Below, one piece after another: positions 61,226-64,000 of a stretch of 64,000 nucleotides of DNA (the stretch's first letter is position 1; every line of letters starts with the position of its first letter). Under the pieces are notes generated by a model. It ran no database searches. It had not been told where the DNA came from and saw only the letters and a list, made by a program, of their open reading frames with translations. Both the position numbers and the translations under genes were made by a program. Source of the DNA: an uncultured Ruminococcus sp. (GTDB taxonomy: Bacteria; Bacillota; Clostridia; Oscillospirales; Ruminococcaceae); assembly GCA_902780505.1 (NCBI GenBank), contig CACZFN010000018.1:57021-121020 (forward strand). The letters are read 5' to 3'.

Positions 61226-61492
61226 TATGACATGAAAAAACGGAGCGCTTACCATTAAGGCAACGCTCCGTTCTTGCTTATTCTTCCTCGCCCGAACATT
61301 ATTGGCGATGCGGGTGAGTTCTTTCAGTTCGTTTTCGTTGACCTGAGCTATGAATCCCTCAAAAATCATTGCACGAACAAATCCACTGAGACTGCTCATA
61401 CCGCTGCTCTCAAACTTCTTCTTGATAGCCGCCATTTCTTCGGGGCTGACACGCACTTTCAGGTACAATGTACGATTCTTTTCGTCTTTCAT
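61094..61492 (-). pseudogene. MobC-like mobilization protein, C-terminus lost
   Basis: Residues 1-70 (61492 down to about 61285) match relaxosome accessory proteins: KNRTLYLKVRVSPEE, an SSLSGFVRAMIFEG helix and ELKELTRIANN. The normal C-terminal half is replaced by unrelated sequence that reads through the kinase terminator into its antisense strand. An oriT-like hairpin lies upstream, as expected for a mob gene. It is a relic of an integrated mobile element. Confidence 0.75.
61237..61274 (+). terminator. Terminator of the two-component operon
   Basis: ACGGAGCG pairs with CGCTCCGT, followed by TCTTGCTTATT. It lies within the mob relic. Confidence 0.65.
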
Positions 61493-61560
61493 TTTCTTTT
61501 GTTCTCCTTTTTATTTTTCTCAATTCGGGGTTGTAGGGGCAGCGCCCTCTGCCAAGCCTT

Positions 61561-61599
61561 GTGAAGTGTGTGTAGTCGCAATTTGCGCCCACACTTCAC
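61561..61599. other. oriT-like inverted repeat
   Basis: Perfect 10-bp arms GTGAAGTGTG (61561-61570) and CACACTTCAC (61590-61599) flank a GCAATTTGCGCC core. A second small palindrome (GGGCAGCGCCC, 61538-61548 region) lies 20 bases to the left. Position just upstream of a mobC-like gene fits a transfer origin; function is inferred. The stretch to 61779 has no gene. Confidence 0.5.
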
Positions 61600-61779
61600 C
61601 GTGCTTGCTACTCTTGTTTGTAATACACGGTGTCAATAGATTTGCATTACATTTTACGCAATAAGAAACAGGACAAAAAGCAAGTGCAGAGATGGCATAA
61701 ATATCTATGGTGAAAAACAGAAAAAGATCCGATCATGTTTAATAAGAAATGATGTGGCTCGTTTTCATTCTGAAAGGTC

Positions 61780-61809
61780 TTGACACGGTCTAAATTATGT
61801 AATTATACT
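61780..61809 (+). promoter_or_regulatory. Promoter of the MarR/flavodoxin pair
   Basis: TTGACA (61780-61785), 18 bases, TATACT (61804-61809). The following AT-rich ACATATATAGGTAATATA is a possible MarR operator. Confidence 0.7.
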
Positions 61810-61848
61810 ACATATATAGGTAATATACTGCATAATAAGGAGGACATG

Positions 61849-62307
61849 ATGTACGATTTTGAAAATATGGATCAGCGGCTGATCGCTTATGTGAATATCT
61901 TTATCTGCGCGAACCGCTTGCAGGCGATAATGGATTCGGGCTTTGAGGATATCACTGCAAAACAATGGCTTGCGATCACGATGATAGACGCTTTCCCCGA
62001 ACCGCCGACGCTCAAACAGATGTCCGAGCTCTCAGGTGTCACACATCAGAGTATGCGGCAGATCGTTGACCGGCTTATCGACAAGGGCTTTTTGAAAGTA
62101 GTTCCCGACAAGAAGGACAAGAGGGCTATCCGCCTTGTAAAGACCGAGGCTGCCGAACATCTGCGCACTAAGAAAGACGGTCAGGATCAGCGGTTTGTGT
62201 TCAAGCTGTTTGACTGCCTGACCGAGGAGGAAACTACCGCCTATTGCTCTGCCCTTGCAAAGCTGTGTGACAGGCTCAGTGAACTGAAAGAGGAAAATGA
62301 TGCATAA
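61849..62307 (+). CDS. MarR family transcriptional regulator
   Basis: Winged-helix regulator of 152 residues. The DNA-binding part (about 45-110) has LKQMSELSGVTHQSMRQIV and a wing with PDKKDKRAIRL. Dimerisation helices lie at both ends. Of two adjacent ATGs, the one at 61849 has the better spacing (5 bases) from AAGGAGG. It is followed by a flavodoxin gene 16 bases later, so it probably controls that gene and itself. Confidence 0.92.
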   Translation: MYDFENMDQRLIAYVNIFICANRLQAIMDSGFEDITAKQWLAITMIDAFPEPPTLKQMSELSGVTHQSMRQIVDRLIDKGFLKVVPDKKDKRAIRLVKTEAAEHLRTKKDGQDQRFVFKLFDCLTEEETTAYCSALAKLCDRLSELKEENDA

Positions 62308-62323
62308 CAAAGGAGAGAATGCT

Positions 62324-62839
62324 ATGAAAACAATAGTTGCTTACAAGTCAAAATCGGGCTACACAAAGAGATATGCCCAGTGGATAGCGCAGGAGCTTGG
62401 CTGTGATATTAAGGATCATCCTGAACTTTCCGATATTTTGGGATATGATACGATCATCTACGGCGGCGGAATGTACGCCGGCGGTTTTAACGGTGGCAAG
62501 CTTATCACCAAAAATCTTGACAAGCTAAGGGGCAAGAGGATAGCACTGTTTGCGGTAGGCTCAAACCCCGGCAGGGAGCATGAAATGAAGATTTTCTGGG
62601 ATAGAGTGCTGACACCTGAGCAGCAGAAATATATCGGCTTTTTTTATCTGCGTGGGGGCTTTGATTTTGACAAGCTGACTGCAAAGGACAAGGTGCTGAT
62701 GAAAATGCTGAAAGTCCGTTTACAGAAGATAAAAGAGCGTACCGAGGACGAACAGGGAATGCTCGATGCCTACGATACACCTGTGGATTTCTCCGATAAA
62801 GAAAATATCAGACCACTGATAGAGTTTGTTTTGAAATAA
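62324..62839 (+). CDS. Flavodoxin-domain protein
   Basis: Flavodoxin-fold protein of 171 residues. The FMN phosphate loop is at residues about 7-13 (KSKSGYTKR). It resembles the flavodoxin_5/HemG-like group, which includes menaquinone-dependent protoporphyrinogen oxidase, but without context for heme synthesis this is open. The ATG has AAAGGAG 8 bases upstream. It forms an operon with the MarR regulator. Confidence 0.88.
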   Translation: MKTIVAYKSKSGYTKRYAQWIAQELGCDIKDHPELSDILGYDTIIYGGGMYAGGFNGGKLITKNLDKLRGKRIALFAVGSNPGREHEMKIFWDRVLTPEQQKYIGFFYLRGGFDFDKLTAKDKVLMKMLKVRLQKIKERTEDEQGMLDAYDTPVDFSDKENIRPLIEFVLK

Positions 62840-62846
62840 CGACCAA

Positions 62847-62875
62847 TTGACGCTGACCGCCTTCTATGCTATAAT
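62847..62875 (+). promoter_or_regulatory. Promoter of the YafY-like gene
   Basis: TTGACG (62847-62852), 17 bases, TATAAT (62870-62875). Confidence 0.75.
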
Positions 62876-62909
62876 AAAACAAACACAAACCGGAAAGCAG
62901 GTGCAGAGA

Positions 62910-63194
62910 ATGAAAATAGACAGGCTGATCGGCATACTCTCCATACTTTTGCAGCGGGACAAGGTAACATCACAGGAACTTGCGGAAAAGTTCGAGGTGT
63001 CAAGGCGAACGATTCTCCGTGATATCGAGTCGATCAATATAGCAGGTATACCCATTGTTTCCGGGCAGGAACAGGGCGGCGGTATTTCTGTCATGGAGGG
63101 CTACAAAATAGACCGCACGCTGCTTTCTTCCGGAGATATGCAGACGGTCAACGGGATACGGTTTACACCTATGGAATACAACTCTGCAGTATAA
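62910..63194 (+). pseudogene. YafY-like HTH/WYL regulator, truncated
   Basis: Only 94 residues remain of a family that normally has about 300. The helix-turn-helix (about 1-60: VTSQELAEKFEVSRRTILRDIE) and the GGGISVMEGYKIDRTLLSS linker are intact. After residue 77 the frame runs into unrelated sequence and stops, so the ligand-binding WYL domain is missing. The remaining piece could still bind DNA. A deletion join near 63140 is likely. A promoter precedes it. Confidence 0.75.
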
Positions 63195-63230
63195 GTCTGA
63201 TGAGAAGTGGTGGAGGTGAGCATTTATTCA

Positions 63231-63775
63231 ATGAGATCTGTTTTAGTTTACATTCACGGCAAAAACTAGGTATCCCGTACAAAGCCGAAACACCCTGGGC
63301 GGCAAGGGCAGAGCTTCCGAAGATGTTTGATGAGATATGTGAAGGAAGCGATAATGTAATACTGATAGCAAACAGCATAGGCGCTTATTTTGCTATGCAT
63401 TCGTTGGCAGAAAAGAGGATAAACAAAGCATATTTTATATCACCCATAGTCGATATGGAGTGTCTTATCCTTGATATGATGAAATGGGCAGGTGTCGGCG
63501 AAAAGGAGCTTGCACAGCGTGGTGAGATAAAGACCGATTTCAGAGAAGCGCTTTCGTGGGAATACCTCTGCTATGTCAGAGAACACCCGATAGAATGGCA
63601 TATCCCCACCGAGATACTCTATGGTGAAAATGATGGTCTGACGAGCCTTGAAACGGTGACGGCATTTGCCGAAAGGACAGGCGCAGGACTTACGGTAATG
63701 CCGGATGGTGAGCATTGGTTTCACACCAAGGAGCAGATGCGGTTTCTGACAAAATGGCTGACGGAAAGGAGATAA
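63231..63775 (+). pseudogene. Alpha/beta hydrolase, internally deleted
   Basis: The proper start (ATG 63231, GGAGGTGA upstream) reads RSVLVYIHGK and stops at 63267. The rest is open in another frame: YKAETPW, the nucleophile elbow IANSIGAYFA, an acid in YGENDG and the final His in DGEHWFH. Some 20 residues between strand 1 and the YKAETPW segment appear to be lost together with the frame. An alternative start at 63200 would give a 191-residue protein without a normal N-terminus. Confidence 0.75.
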
Positions 63776-63779
63776 AACC

Positions 63780-64000
63780 ATGACCGACCGCTATCGTGAC
63801 ATAAAGCAAAAGCTGTGTAAATATGCCGAGCAGGACAAGGATATGAAAGCGGTGATAGCCATAGGCTCATCGACACGTTCACAAGTGCCTGCCGATGATT
63901 TTTCCGACCTTGACCTTATCATCGTGACGAGTGCCCCCGACAGGTGGTATTCGGGGGAATACCCTGCGCTTTTGGGGAATGTGAGCATTTCATTTATAGA
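63780..64000 (+). CDS. ANT(6)-like aminoglycoside nucleotidyltransferase (partial)
   Basis: The window edge cuts the gene after 73 residues. The nucleotidyltransferase signature is visible as IGSSTRSQ, then DDFSDLDLIIV with the metal-binding Asp pair. This is the layout of AadE/ANT(6) streptomycin adenylyltransferases, which adenylate the 6-hydroxyl of streptomycin. Whether it confers resistance cannot be judged from this part; many chromosomal relatives are not resistance genes. AAAGGAG lies 5 bases upstream. Confidence 0.82.
   Translation, partial: MTDRYRDIKQKLCKYAEQDKDMKAVIAIGSSTRSQVPADDFSDLDLIIVTSAPDRWYSGEYPALLGNVSISFI

Overview
The window looks like chromosome of a low-to-mid GC gut Firmicute of the Ruminococcus / Oscillospiraceae type. 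The reasons are a T-box in front of pheS, an ireB regulator, near-perfect TTGACA-17-TATAAT promoters, Thr-rich linkers in lipoproteins, a bifunctional AdhE, CE2/CE4/GH2 carbohydrate enzymes, many ECF sigma/anti-sigma pairs, and peptides with Nif11-like double-glycine leaders. Species cannot be fixed from the sequence alone. No rRNA, tRNA, CRISPR array or complete insertion sequence was seen.

Layout. 0-5 kb: Phe T-box, pheS, a small membrane protein, pheT, ireB. 5-8.3 kb (minus): an overlapping operon for a TIM-barrel protein, a YqeG HAD phosphatase, a VanW-family protein and a DHHW lipoprotein, divergent from 8.4-13.7 kb (plus): lipid-linked flippase, MBOAT/AlgI acyltransferase, second DHHW protein and a Thr-rich lipoprotein, a likely surface-glycan export and acetylation locus. 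13.7-21.8 kb: alpha/beta hydrolase, polysaccharide deacetylase, CE2-like esterase, a large GH2 enzyme and an SGNH hydrolase. 21.8-26.6 kb: a 1598-residue exonuclease-RecQ-UvrD fusion. 26.8-32 kb: a phosphorelay (REC-GGDEF-EAL protein, HPt, hybrid kinase). 32.8-35.4 kb: adhE.

35.8-39.2 kb holds the most unusual locus: a kinase-fold protein that lacks its catalytic aspartates, then a tandem array of six small genes. Each has nearly the same leader ending in a Gly-Gly motif and a different, mostly Cys-rich, C-terminal part. The last two copies have lost their leaders by internal deletion. No maturation enzyme or exporter lies beside them. 39.5-44.3 kb: lipoprotein, nadB-nadC, a DUF3592-like protein and a uridine-phosphorylase-like enzyme. 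44.4-48.2 kb (minus): ECF sigma/anti-sigma, a D-Ala-D-Ala carboxypeptidase and a possible nuclease-fold protein.

From 48 kb on the DNA is accessory. It holds GNAT and SF0329 genes that share a duplicated promoter/leader, relics of a serine recombinase, a five-gene Rrf2-controlled operon ending in a zinc macrodomain hydrolase and a class M sirtuin (protein ADP-ribosylation control), another ECF pair, a metallophosphoesterase cluster, an OmpR-type two-component system, a mobilization-gene relic with an oriT-like hairpin, and a MarR/flavodoxin pair. Decayed genes and the start of an ANT(6)-like gene close the window.

Two far-apart leaders (about 16.92 and 39.42 kb) share a conserved stem with compensatory changes. 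This is a candidate undescribed structured RNA that probably coordinates the GH2 enzyme with a lipoprotein.
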